Source: an uncultured Flavobacteriales bacterium (GTDB lineage: Bacteria > Bacteroidota > Bacteroidia > Flavobacteriales_D > Parvicellaceae). From it: a stretch of 11,450 nt of DNA. Position 1 is the stretch's first letter. Each line of letters starts with the position of its first letter. Positions 1-5,800 of the stretch are shown one piece after another. Below the pieces are notes generated by a model, which did not search any database, was not told the DNA's origin, and saw only the letters and a list, made by a program, of their open reading frames with translations. Both the position numbers and the translations under genes were made by a program. The stretch lies in the NCBI GenBank assembly GCA_938084875.1, contig CALKFX010000137.1, positions 1 through 11,450 of the forward strand. Reading direction: 5' to 3'.

Positions 1-28
1 AAGGGAGGTTAGTTAATATTACTATAAT

Positions 29-514
29 CTAATCTTTAGAATAGATGCTCTTATTAAAATTAATCAATGAAAAAGTTAAAAGAATAACAGAAATTATAGC
101 TATAAATGCTCGAATTGTGTCAAGGAGTTTGAATTTTTGCAATAGATTTTGCATCTTTTCAAGTGGTATTGTATCAATAGCAAGTTCGTCAAGAATAGGA
201 TGAATAAGTAATCCAGTTCCCACTCCAATAACTAAGAAAGAAAAAAACTGAATTAAGAATAAATTCCTTACTTTTTTCATTTTCCAAATGAAAATAATCA
301 TTACAAGAAATACAAAATTGATAATTGGACCAAAAAATTGGAAGAAAGTTCCAGGATCTGTCTTGGCATAAAATTGATTTCTTATTACCATTGAATCGGG
401 CAAATTATAATCCCAGTTAGGAAATTGTGTCATTATTGTGAAAATCATTCCTCCAAAAAAGAAATATAATAAGATTGAATAAATCCATACAGGGATATGT
501 GAATAGTTCTTCAT
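29..514 (-). CDS. Small four-helix integral membrane protein of unknown function
   Basis: The 161-residue product has four hydrophobic segments at about residues 8-29, 60-77, 84-104 and 133-152, and no signal peptidase site or catalytic motif that I can name. A soluble loop at about 30-58 contains FPNWDYNLPD and a TDPGTFFQFFGP stretch just before helix 2. The four-helix layout with this loop recalls DUF1772-like (anthrone-oxygenase-like) membrane proteins, but that is a weak resemblance from memory and no function should be assumed. The ATG at 514 is followed directly by the first helix and the frame is closed by TAG at 29-31, so the gene is complete. It stands alone, at least 180 bases downstream of the tRNA pair, on the same strand. 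A possible -7 box (7 of 8 matches to TAnnTTTG) lies at 531-538 on the minus strand. Confidence 0.75.
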   Translation of the reverse strand: MKNYSHIPVWIYSILLYFFFGGMIFTIMTQFPNWDYNLPDSMVIRNQFYAKTDPGTFFQFFGPIINFVFLVMIIFIWKMKKVRNLFLIQFFSFLVIGVGTGLLIHPILDELAIDTIPLEKMQNLLQKFKLLDTIRAFIAIISVILLTFSLINFNKSIYSKD

Positions 515-530
515 TTTGTAAGTTTTAAAC

Positions 531-538
531 TAAAAGTA
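531..538 (-). promoter_or_regulatory. Possible -7 promoter element for the small membrane protein
   Basis: On the minus strand this reads TACTTTTA, 7 of 8 matches to the Bacteroidota consensus TAnnTTTG. It lies 17 bases before the ATG at 514. No clear -33 TTTG is seen, and the region is A/T-rich enough for chance matches. Confidence 0.2.
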
Positions 539-552
539 ATAAAAAAATATAA

Positions 553-593
553 TTACTGCAATACTGCAACAATGCAAGGGGGGCTTGCAGTAA
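553..593 (-). terminator. Inverted repeat followed by a T-run, possible terminator of the tRNA transcript
   Basis: A 9-base inverted repeat, ttactgcaa at 553-561 and ttgcagtaa at 585-593, could form a long stem in minus-strand RNA. It is followed by a U-rich tract (complement of 540-552, containing seven consecutive U residues). A competing inner hairpin is also possible: TGCAAG and CTTGCA around a five-C loop (573-589). The two foldings share bases and cannot form together. The site is about 100 bases past the last tRNA on the same strand, which fits transcription termination, but the loop of the long form is large (23 bases), so the assignment is tentative. Confidence 0.35.
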
Positions 594-594
594 A

Positions 595-609
595 TGTGCG
601 AAATGCACA
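595..609. repeat. Short perfect hairpin
   Basis: The sequence tgtgc-gaaat-gcaca is a 5-base-pair stem with a 5-base loop. It sits right next to the larger inverted repeat at 553-593. There is no T-run on either side, so it is not a terminator by itself. Confidence 0.4.
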
Positions 610-630
610 AAAACACTAAAATTATTGCAA

Positions 631-651
631 TTTGGTGAGACTTTGGTGAGA
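631..651. repeat. Tandem direct repeat of a 10-base unit
   Basis: The unit tttggtgaga occurs at 631-640 and again at 642-651, separated by one c. It lies between the hairpins and the 3' end of tRNA-Val(GAC). It could be a binding site or a remnant of an integration event at the tRNA, but no integrase or second copy of the tRNA 3' end is visible in the window. Confidence 0.5.
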
Positions 652-693
652 TTTTAAAAAGTAAAGTCAACTAAAAAACCAATTTAACAGATG

Positions 694-768
694 TGGGCAA
701 TACTGGATTCGAACCAGTGACCTCTTGCCTGTCAAGCAAGCGCTCTAAACCAACTGAGCTAATTGCCC
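694..768 (-). tRNA. tRNA-Val (anticodon GAC)
   Basis: On the minus strand the 75-base sequence folds into a full cloverleaf. The acceptor arms GGGCAAT (762-768) and ATTGCCC (695-701) pair perfectly and the discriminator A is at 694. The D arm is AGCTCAGTTGG..., the anticodon stem CTTGC/GCAAG encloses loop TTGACAG with anticodon GAC, and the T arm contains GGTTCGAATCC. The 3' CCA is not encoded and must be added after transcription. It decodes GTC and GTT valine codons and is the downstream member of a tandem valine pair. Confidence 0.95.
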
Positions 769-778
769 ATAAAAGAAA

Positions 779-797
779 AAACCTCCAGGGGAGGTTT
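779..797 (-). terminator. Terminator-like hairpin between the two tRNA genes
   Basis: An 8-base-pair perfect stem (aaacctcc at 779-786 and ggaggttt at 790-797) closes a 3-base loop. In minus-strand RNA the stem runs into a U-rich tract (the complement of 771-778). This has the look of an intrinsic terminator lying 3' of tRNA-Val(TAC) and only about 10 bases 5' of tRNA-Val(GAC). It may give partial read-through control of the second tRNA or mark a processing site instead. Confidence 0.5.
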
Positions 798-799
798 AG

Positions 800-874
800 T
801 GGGCGATGAGGGATTCGAACCCCCGACCCCCTCGGTGTAAACGAGGTGCTCTGAACCAACTGAGCTAATCGCCC
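800..874 (-). tRNA. tRNA-Val (anticodon TAC)
   Basis: The minus strand gives a 75-base cloverleaf: acceptor GGGCGAT (868-874) with ATCGCCC (801-807), discriminator A at 800, D arm AGCTCAGTTGG, anticodon stem CCTCG/CGAGG around loop TTTACAC with anticodon TAC, and T arm GGGGGTTCGAATCCC. The CCA end is not encoded. It reads GTA and, by wobble, other valine codons. Together with the GAC isoacceptor 31 bases downstream it covers the valine box. The two share their D arm and part of the acceptor stem, suggesting descent from a duplication. Confidence 0.95.
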
Positions 875-888
875 TAAATTAGGGACTG

Positions 889-896
889 CAAATATA
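889..896 (-). promoter_or_regulatory. Bacteroidota -7 promoter element for the tRNA-Val pair
   Basis: The minus strand reads TATATTTG, a perfect match to TAnnTTTG, 14 bases before the mature 5' end of tRNA-Val(TAC). Initiation a few bases downstream would give a leader of only about 9 bases. No clear TTG is present at the -33 position. The site suggests that the tRNAs have their own promoter rather than depending on read-through from folC. Confidence 0.45.
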
Positions 897-924
897 TTTA
901 TTTTTTTATTCTTCTGATATTAAT

Positions 925-2124
925 CTAAAAAAATTCATTAAGTATGTCTCCAATAAGGAAGGCACTTCCAGTAATCAATATCAAATCTTCTTCTTTTGCA
1001 ACTTTTTTCACCCCATAAAAAGCCTCTTTATAGTCTGTATATACTACAGAATTTTCTTTATTATATTTTGTTTTCAATATTTTAGGATCAATACTTCTTT
1101 CATTACTAGATTTTGTAAAATAGTAAGTCTCTGCTTTTGGAAGTAAATTTAAAAGTGTAGAAATGTCCTTGTCTTTGGAGAATCCAACAATTAAAAAAAG
1201 GGTATTAAAGTTTTCTTTTTTTAATTGTTTTTTTAACTCTACTATACTCTGCTCATTATGTCCAATATCTAAAATTGTCAATGGGTTTTTACCTACTATT
1301 TGCCATCTTCCTTTAATAGTTAAGAATTTATGAGGTTCGTTTTTTATTTCCCCAATCTTAAATTTATTTTGTAAAATTTCAGTTGCTTTCTTAGCAGTAT
1401 TCCAATTTTTAATTTGATAATCTGGTAGAGAGCTTTCTGGATATTCAATATTTTTATCTGCAATATAAAGTTTTGAATTTTTTGAGTCACAAATTTCTTT
1501 AAATATACTTTCTTGCTCTATTTCTGATCCTAATAAAGTAGGAATATTGTCTTTTATTATTCCTGCTTTTTCTTTGGCTATTTTTTCAATGGTATTTCCT
1601 AAAATAGATGCGTGATCCATTCCAATACTTGTAATGATAGAAAGTTCTGGCATTATTATATTGGTGGAGTCTAGTCTACCTCCTAGACCAGTTTCAATTA
1701 TATTTATCTCTGTTTTAGAATCTTCAAAATAGGAAAATGCTAGGGCAGTAGTCCATTCAAAAAACGATGGACTTATTTCTTGAAATCTTTCTAGATTTTG
1801 CTTGTAAAAATCTATTATATATTCTCTAGAAATCTCTTTTTCTCCAACCACAATTCTTTCTCTAAAATCTATTAAATGGGGTGAAGTAAATAATCCTACT
1901 TTATAGCCTGCTTTTTGGTAGATGTTGTATAAAAAATTACATACAGATCCTTTTCCGTTGGTCCCAGCTACATGTATGAATTTAAGCTTGTTTTGTGGAT
2001 TGTTTATAATTTTACAAATCTCGTGTATATTACTAAGATCTGGTTTGTAGGCATCTAGTCCTTTTTTTTGGTAAGATGGGTACTGTTTAAATAAGAATTC
2101 TACAACCTCTTTGTAGTTGTTCAT
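925..2124 (-). CDS. folC: Bifunctional dihydrofolate synthase / folylpolyglutamate synthase
   Basis: The 399-residue cytoplasmic ligase is expected to use ATP to join glutamate to dihydropteroate and then to extend folate with further glutamates. It is a member of the Mur ligase superfamily. The ATP-binding loop is at 54-60 (GTNGKGS), followed by LFTSPHL at 78-84, the TTAL segment at 125-128, ETGLGGRLDSTN at 144-155, and SIGMDH with the EKAGIIK motif at 166-191. A C-terminal domain carries GRWQ at 272-275 and DIGHNE at 286-291. The length fits the family. The start ATG (2124-2122) shares its A with the TAA stop of tonB, so translation is probably coupled. This is the last gene of the tight exbB-to-folC unit. 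No terminator hairpin is seen in the 50 bases before the tRNAs. Confidence 0.93.
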   Translation of the reverse strand: MNNYKEVVEFLFKQYPSYQKKGLDAYKPDLSNIHEICKIINNPQNKLKFIHVAGTNGKGSVCNFLYNIYQKAGYKVGLFTSPHLIDFRERIVVGEKEISREYIIDFYKQNLERFQEISPSFFEWTTALAFSYFEDSKTEINIIETGLGGRLDSTNIIMPELSIITSIGMDHASILGNTIEKIAKEKAGIIKDNIPTLLGSEIEQESIFKEICDSKNSKLYIADKNIEYPESSLPDYQIKNWNTAKKATEILQNKFKIGEIKNEPHKFLTIKGRWQIVGKNPLTILDIGHNEQSIVELKKQLKKENFNTLFLIVGFSKDKDISTLLNLLPKAETYYFTKSSNERSIDPKILKTKYNKENSVVYTDYKEAFYGVKKVAKEEDLILITGSAFLIGDILNEFF

Positions 2125-2858
2125 TATTTTTCGATGTATTGTATTCTTTTTACTAGTCTATCTTTTGTAATTCCAGAACTTGTAGGAGTAAACTTAAACT
2201 TCATTTTACAGTCATTGGCAATAAATTTTTGATCTATACTCGTTAAAGTTATTGTAGTTTTAGAGTGAGGATACAATACTTTTGTTTCTAGAACATTACC
2301 TTTTTCATCAATAGTAAATTGAACCATTACAAAACCAACCCAATTTTTAGGATTGTCTAATTCTGGGTTTCCAACTACCTGTCTTCCTTTTCCAGTACCA
2401 ACTCCACCTCCAGTATTAGGTCCTTTGCCGGTTCCAATTCCTGTTCCTTCTCCTTCCCCATTTCCAGCTTTAGCTTCTCCACTTCCTTTTCCGAATAAGC
2501 TACTAAAATCGTTTTTAGGTTTCGGAGCCTCTTTTGTTTCTGTTTTCTTAGTTGAAGTATTTTCATTTTTAATAGTAGAATTACTAGATTTAACAGCAAC
2601 TGGCGAATCTTCCTGAGTAATTACTTTTTCAGCTGGTGCTTCTTCTTCCACAGTCGGAGGAATAGGGCTAGCACTTCCTGGACTGCCGCCACCAGCGTCA
2701 CTAAAATCCAAGGTTATTACTTCTTCTAAGGTAAATTGTGGAGGATTTTGTAATTCCATACACCCTTTACTAAAGAAAATTGCAATTAGTAAGAATAGAT
2801 GAAGAACTATACTAATAATTATTCCTAATCGGTTGTCTTTTTTTTGTAACAATTCCAA
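2124..2858 (-). CDS. tonB: TonB-family energy transducer
   Basis: This 244-residue protein is expected to carry force from the ExbB/ExbD motor to TonB-dependent outer-membrane receptors. It has a cytoplasmic head, one membrane anchor (about 11-29), a long periplasmic linker and a C-terminal TonB-like domain (about 171-244) with the usual FTIDEKGNVLETKV strand-turn-strand pattern. The linker is Pro/Glu/Lys-rich at 55-116, then strongly glycine-rich at about 122-159 with GTGKG-like repeats. The start is TTG at 2858-2856. The frame is closed upstream by a TAG at 2888-2886 and the first ATG (Met34) would delete the anchor. A good AGGGAG ribosome site lies 8 bases upstream of the TTG. It begins 1 base after exbD2 stops and overlaps folC by one base. 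TonB rather than TolA is favoured by the C-terminal domain and by two upstream exbD genes. Confidence 0.88.
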   Translation of the reverse strand: MELLQKKDNRLGIIISIVLHLFLLIAIFFSKGCMELQNPPQFTLEEVITLDFSDAGGGSPGSASPIPPTVEEEAPAEKVITQEDSPVAVKSSNSTIKNENTSTKKTETKEAPKPKNDFSSLFGKGSGEAKAGNGEGEGTGIGTGKGPNTGGGVGTGKGRQVVGNPELDNPKNWVGFVMVQFTIDEKGNVLETKVLYPHSKTTITLTSIDQKFIANDCKMKFKFTPTSSGITKDRLVKRIQYIEK

Positions 2859-2859
2859 G

Positions 2860-3246
2860 CTATTTACTCCCTTTTGTTTTAATAACTACCTTAAGTGCGT
2901 TCTGTTTTGCAATTTTAATTATTTCATAGGCAGAAGCTCTATTCGCATCTTTATCTGCTAGTAGCTCAATTGCTTTATTGTCGCCAATTTCTTTTTTTAA
3001 TATACTTTCTATTGAACTTATTTGAATTGGTTTTGGATCGCTGTTCAAATAAAAGTTGTTTTCAGCATCTACATACACTTTTATTGGCGAGGTTAGAGAT
3101 GGATCTCCAGATCCTTCAGGAAGTTTAATTTCATGCGAGGTATTTACAAGAGTTGAAATAATTATGAAAAATATTAGCAATAAAAAAACCAAATCAGTCA
3201 TGGAAGACATTCCACCCTCAATTTTTATTTTATTTCCTGCTTTCAC
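2860..3246 (-). CDS. exbD: ExbD/TolR-family motor subunit, second copy
   Basis: This 128-residue inner-membrane protein has a short cytoplasmic N-terminus, one transmembrane helix (about 17-34) and a periplasmic domain. The helix carries the conserved MTDLVFLLLIFF motif, with Asp18 in the position of the proton-carrying aspartate known in ExbD. The start is GTG at 3246-3244, which overlaps the TGA of the preceding exbD by four bases (GTGA), a typical coupling arrangement. The first 35 residues are nearly the same as those of exbD1, while the periplasmic halves differ (KLPEGSGD here, VPKDGG there). The two paralogues probably form a mixed dimer inside the ExbB pentamer, an inference from known Ton motors and the tandem genes. 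Confidence 0.92.
   Translation of the reverse strand: MKAGNKIKIEGGMSSMTDLVFLLLIFFIIISTLVNTSHEIKLPEGSGDPSLTSPIKVYVDAENNFYLNSDPKPIQISSIESILKKEIGDNKAIELLADKDANRASAYEIIKIAKQNALKVVIKTKGSK
2866..2872 (-). promoter_or_regulatory. Ribosome-binding site that fixes the TTG start of tonB
   Basis: The minus strand reads AGGGAG within 2867-2872, about 8 bases before TTG at 2858. Shine-Dalgarno sites are uncommon in this phylum, so the presence of one here, inside the end of exbD2, supports the unusual TTG start. Confidence 0.45.
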
Positions 3247-3632
3247 TTTTTGTTTCCGTTCAAAGAGATTTTAATATTATTTTGTTTCGCAATATCAATT
3301 ATATATACAGAGGCCTCCCATGAACTTTCATTACTGCCGTAAAGAGAAATTATACTATCTGAACTTAGATTTTTTAAAATTTCATTTTTAATATCAGAAC
3401 TGGAAATTGGTGTTCTTCTACTATCCATGAAATATTCATTTTTATCATTCACGTTAATAGTTAATATTTTTTTTTCTGATGCTGTTCCTCCATCTTTTGG
3501 TACATCTATATTAACTCCTGCGGTAATCATAGTGGAAATAACTATAAAGAATATCAAAAGCAGAAAAACTAAATCTGTCATAGAAGACATTCCACCTTCA
3601 ATTTTAATTTTATTTCCAGATCTAAAATTCAT
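3243..3632 (-). CDS. exbD: ExbD/TolR-family motor subunit, first copy
   Basis: The 129-residue protein has a basic N-terminus (FRSGNKIKIE), one transmembrane helix (about 19-37) with the conserved MTDLVFLLLIFF motif and the key Asp20, and a periplasmic domain of about 90 residues. In the known mechanism, paired ExbD helices inside the ExbB ring use the proton gradient to drive TonB. It starts at ATG 3632, three bases after the exbB stop, and its TGA overlaps the GTG start of the next exbD. TolR is an alternative family name, but the adjacent tonB and missing tolB/pal favour the Ton system. Confidence 0.93.
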   Translation of the reverse strand: MNFRSGNKIKIEGGMSSMTDLVFLLLIFFIVISTMITAGVNIDVPKDGGTASEKKILTINVNDKNEYFMDSRRTPISSSDIKNEILKNLSSDSIISLYGSNESSWEASVYIIDIAKQNNIKISLNGNKK

Positions 3633-3635
3633 TTT

Positions 3636-4376
3636 TTATTTTCCTGGAGCTTCAAGAATATCTAAGAACTCAATAGATGCTCCCTCCATATTATGGATCA
3701 CTTTTTCTACCTTACTTACTAAATAATTGTAGGCAACATAGGCAACTATACCTACTATTAGTCCTCCAACAGTGGTAATCATGGCTTCCATAATTCCGCC
3801 AGAAAGACTGGCTATTTCAAATGTTTTTTCTTTTGACATGTTTTGAAAAACTTTGACCATTCCTAGTACTGTTCCCAAAAAGCCTAGCATTGGAGCAACT
3901 CCAGAAATTGTAGCAAGCATAGACAATCTTCTTTCCAATTTACTTATCTCTAATTTTCCAATATTTTCTATAGATATTGCAATATCTTTCATTGGTTTAC
4001 CAACTCTACTAAGTCCTTTTTCTATCATTCTTGCAATAGGGTTATTACTTGAGTTACAATGATCTTTAGCTGCGTTTAAATTTCCTTTTAAAACAAAATC
4101 GTTGATTTTTTGCATAAAATCTTTCTCTCCTTTCAAGGCTCTTTGAATTGTCATAAAACGCTCTATGAATACATAAATGGCGATGAAAGAAAATAAGAAA
4201 AGAAGAGACATTACTATTAAGCTAGTCAAGCTGTATTCTCCGCTAATAGAGTCGTACCCCCAAATCAATTGCCACATGGAGATTTGTTCTGTTTCTAGAA
4301 GAGTTGGCGCATCTTCTAAAATAGAAGATGTATTTTCTTGAATGTTTAACAACATAGGAAAAATATTAAAATTCAT
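3636..4376 (-). CDS. exbB: ExbB/TolQ/MotA-family proton-channel protein
   Basis: The 246-residue inner-membrane protein is the ring-forming stator of the Ton motor. Three transmembrane segments lie at about 50-72, 152-176 and 196-220, with a long cytoplasmic loop between the first and second, the usual ExbB topology. The signature APMLGFLGTVLGMV is at 161-174 and the TTVGGLIVGIVAY stretch at 201-213, which line the ion path in the family. The N-terminus (about 1-49) is longer and more acidic than a minimal ExbB and may be periplasmic. Met8 is another possible start. It leads the five-gene unit exbB-exbD-exbD-tonB-folC, 42 bases after nhaD. Confidence 0.93.
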   Translation of the reverse strand: MNFNIFPMLLNIQENTSSILEDAPTLLETEQISMWQLIWGYDSISGEYSLTSLIVMSLLFLFSFIAIYVFIERFMTIQRALKGEKDFMQKINDFVLKGNLNAAKDHCNSSNNPIARMIEKGLSRVGKPMKDIAISIENIGKLEISKLERRLSMLATISGVAPMLGFLGTVLGMVKVFQNMSKEKTFEIASLSGGIMEAMITTVGGLIVGIVAYVAYNYLVSKVEKVIHNMEGASIEFLDILEAPGK

Positions 4377-4400
4377 TTTATTAGGTTTTAATGTGAAATT

Positions 4401-4419
4401 AGTACTTTTTGAAAGTACT
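4401..4419 (-). terminator. Weak hairpin at the end of nhaD
   Basis: A perfect 8-base-pair stem (agtacttt at 4401-4408, aaagtact at 4412-4419) with a 3-base loop overlaps the nhaD stop codon. The minus-strand bases after it (AATTTCAC) lack a proper U-run, so it is more likely an mRNA processing or attenuation structure than a full terminator. It could set the ratio of nhaD to exbB mRNA. Confidence 0.3.
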
Positions 4420-5795
4420 TAGAGGCTTTGGAATAATAGAAATGAACAGGCACCCGTTAAGTAACCAATTGCAGCAAGCCACGCAATATTTTTCAAATAC
4501 CAAAAAAATGATATTTTTTCCATACCCATTGCTACTACACCCGCCGCTGATCCAATTATAAGCATACTACCTCCCGTACCAGCAGAGTAAGCAATAAAAT
4601 GCCAGACAGTATTGTCCATTGCCAAATCAAACATACCCATACTAGCAGCTACCAATGGGACATTGTCTATAACAGCAGATCCCGCACCTAGTAATAAAAC
4701 AAAGAAATTTATTGGAATTGATTCTTGAACACTTTTTCCTAAATTAAATACTATTCCTAGAGATTCAAGGGCAGCAACAGTCATTAAAATTCCAAGAAAA
4801 AATAAAATGGATGGCATTTCAATTTTAGATAAAGCTCTAAAAATTGGACTATCAGAGTGACTGTTTTCCTCACTTAAGGGGTTGTTAGAAAGACTTTTTA
4901 AGCTAAATTGTCTTGAACTTAAAATTTCTCCAACCAAAGTAACTATTGCCAAAGAAAGCATCATCCCTACATATGGGGGTAAGTGGGTAATGGTTTTAAA
5001 AATAGGAACAAAAATTATTGCAGACAGCCCTAAAACAAGCATGGTTGACCCATATTTAATTTCTTTTATTTCATCTTTTGGTGGTTCAAAATTGTCTTTG
5101 AATGGTTTTAAGAAACTTGCTATTATAGTAGGAATCATCATACAAATTAAAGATGGAATAATAAGCAGTTTCACAAGTTGAATTGTAGATACTTTTTTAC
5201 CCATCCATAGCATGGTAGTTGTTACATCACCAATTGGTGACCAAGCTCCACCAGCATTGGCTGCAATGATAATCAGTCCTGCAAACCACATCCTGTCTTT
5301 ATTATCTTTAATTACTTTTCTAAGAATGGTAATTAATACAATAGTAGCTGTTAAATTATCTATGATAGCAGATAAAATAAATGCTAATATGCACATGATC
5401 CAAAGTAGATATATTTTCTTTTTTGTTTTTATAAAATTCTTTATAGTAGCAAATCCGTTGAAGTGGTCAATGATTTCCACAATGGTCATAGCGCCAATTA
5501 AAAACACCAATATTTCACAAGTTTTTCCAAAATGATGTAATAAGGTACTTTCAAACCACATCATTTTAGATGGGCTATGACCTTGAGCATCGTGGGGAAG
5601 AGATGCAAATCCTTTTACCATTTCATGGCTGTCTGAGTCAAACCAGTTGACAAAATCATCTAAGCCAAATGCTATTAGTGCCCAAGAAATTGCCATCATT
5701 AGTAAGGCAGGAACAAGCTTGTCAATTTTAATTGAATGCTCAAGAGTAATTCCTAGATAACCTAAAATAAATATTATTATTATCGCAGTTTCCAT
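4419..5795 (-). CDS. nhaD: NhaD-type Na+/H+ antiporter
   Basis: The 458-residue polytopic membrane protein should expel Na+ (or Li+) in exchange for H+, controlling internal pH and sodium. About eleven to twelve hydrophobic segments are visible. The ion-transporter inverted repeat is marked by two matching Asp-Asn motifs, SAIIDNLTAT (142-151) and SAVIDNVPLVAA (373-384). Each is followed by a glycine-rich hairpin, AGGAWSPIGDVTT (181-193) and SAGTGGSMLIIGSAAG (404-419). A hydrophilic loop at about 46-90, rich in His and Asp, is typical of NhaD near its N-terminus. Length fits the family. The ATG at 5795 is five bases after the stop of the amino-acid dehydrogenase, so the two are probably co-transcribed. 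ArsB/CitM-type transporters share the fold, but the DN motifs and loop favour NhaD. Confidence 0.9.
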   Translation of the reverse strand: METAIIIIFILGYLGITLEHSIKIDKLVPALLMMAISWALIAFGLDDFVNWFDSDSHEMVKGFASLPHDAQGHSPSKMMWFESTLLHHFGKTCEILVFLIGAMTIVEIIDHFNGFATIKNFIKTKKKIYLLWIMCILAFILSAIIDNLTATIVLITILRKVIKDNKDRMWFAGLIIIAANAGGAWSPIGDVTTTMLWMGKKVSTIQLVKLLIIPSLICMMIPTIIASFLKPFKDNFEPPKDEIKEIKYGSTMLVLGLSAIIFVPIFKTITHLPPYVGMMLSLAIVTLVGEILSSRQFSLKSLSNNPLSEENSHSDSPIFRALSKIEMPSILFFLGILMTVAALESLGIVFNLGKSVQESIPINFFVLLLGAGSAVIDNVPLVAASMGMFDLAMDNTVWHFIAYSAGTGGSMLIIGSAAGVVAMGMEKISFFWYLKNIAWLAAIGYLTGACSFLLFQSL

Positions 5796-5800
5796 AATTG

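Noticed and set aside
515..693. Attachment site of a prophage or island at the tRNA 3' end
   Set aside because: No second copy of the tRNA 3' end, no integrase and no change in gene style were found in the window; only short repeats are seen, reported separately at low certainty.
671..859. A 62-codon open frame on the minus strand across the tRNA region
   Set aside because: It overlaps both valine tRNAs almost fully and its peptide is a translation of tRNA sequence, a common artefact.
2353..2616. A proline-rich open frame on the plus strand opposite tonB
   Set aside because: It is the antisense of the glycine-rich TonB linker: glycine codons read in reverse as proline. No family resemblance or ribosome site was seen.
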